Source of the DNA: Magnetococcales bacterium
Lineage (GTDB): Bacteria > Pseudomonadota > Magnetococcia > Magnetococcales > Magnetaquicoccaceae
Direction of reading: 5' to 3'
Length of the DNA stretch: 7,542 nucleotides
Assembly: GCA_015228895.1 (NCBI GenBank)
Contig: JADGCR010000107.1
Span: 1 to 7,542, forward strand
Below are positions 7,443-7,542 of the stretch, one piece after another. Every line of letters begins with the position of its first letter. The first letter of the stretch is position 1. The notes under the pieces were generated by a model. That model did not search any database, was not told the origin of the DNA, and saw nothing but the letters and a program-made list of their open reading frames with translations. The translations under genes and the position numbers were made by a program.

Positions 7443-7459
7443 CGCAAGGGATGGGCCAG
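7443..7459 (-). promoter_or_regulatory. Sigma-54 (-24/-12) promoter candidate for the CheY-like regulator
   Basis: The minus strand reads CTGGCCCATCCCTTGCG. Compared with YTGGCACGRNNNTTGCW it keeps CTGGC, the C of the CAC block and TTGC, with GG (7457-7456) and GC (7445-7444) exactly 10 nt apart. It differs at A to C, G to A, R to T and the final W to G. The predicted transcription start is near 7432, about 58 nt ahead of the ATG at 7374. I saw no competing sigma-70 promoter. The match is weaker than the one at 386-402, but the orientation and distance are right. Confidence 0.5.
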
Positions 7460-7542
7460 AGTGTCAGAACCGGGAAACCATCGAACCAAAACAATCCATT
7501 ATCTGTTTGCCGAGTCCCTTGCGGCACCCTGCGAGACCACCA

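Overview
The window is about 7.5 kb of moderately GC-rich, gene-dense DNA from a Gram-negative, probably proteobacterial, chromosome. This is suggested by the very large membrane hybrid histidine kinase (Cache-like sensor, PAS, GAF, PAS, kinase, receiver, HPt), the NtrC-type sigma-54 activator and the -24/-12 promoter-like sites. Kinases of this build are common in Magnetococcales and in delta- and gammaproteobacteria, but the sequence alone does not fix the genus.

Layout, left to right. (1) 1-279, minus strand: the first 93 codons of a gene that runs off the left edge. It has a good ribosome binding site, and its last 30 or so visible residues look like the start of a Crp/Fnr-type cyclic-nucleotide-binding domain. 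(2) 280-568: an AT-richer intergenic region with a strong sigma-54-type promoter candidate (386-402), a 12-bp direct repeat, two short palindromes and a weak terminator candidate for the kinase. (3) 569-4888, minus: the 1439-residue hybrid kinase. (4) 4889-5246: the divergent control region, rich in short dyads. (5) 5247-6668, plus: a sigma-54-dependent response regulator with receiver, AAA+ and Fis-type HTH domains and all key residues intact. (6) 6669-6969: a convergent gap with stem-loops and no convincing gene. (7) 6970-7374, minus: a single-domain CheY-like response regulator. (8) 7375-7542: its leader, with a second sigma-54-type promoter candidate (7443-7459).

How the parts may work together (inference). 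The kinase senses a periplasmic signal plus one or more cytoplasmic signals and carries its own receiver and HPt, so it could pass phosphate to a separate response regulator. The divergently transcribed sigma-54 activator is the obvious partner. The only two sigma-54-type promoter candidates found sit, in the right orientation, ahead of the CheY-like regulator and the Crp-like gene, on either side of the kinase/activator pair. The window may therefore hold a compact local circuit: sensor kinase, enhancer-binding activator, and two regulatory target genes. No mobile elements, CRISPR arrays, tRNA or rRNA genes were seen.
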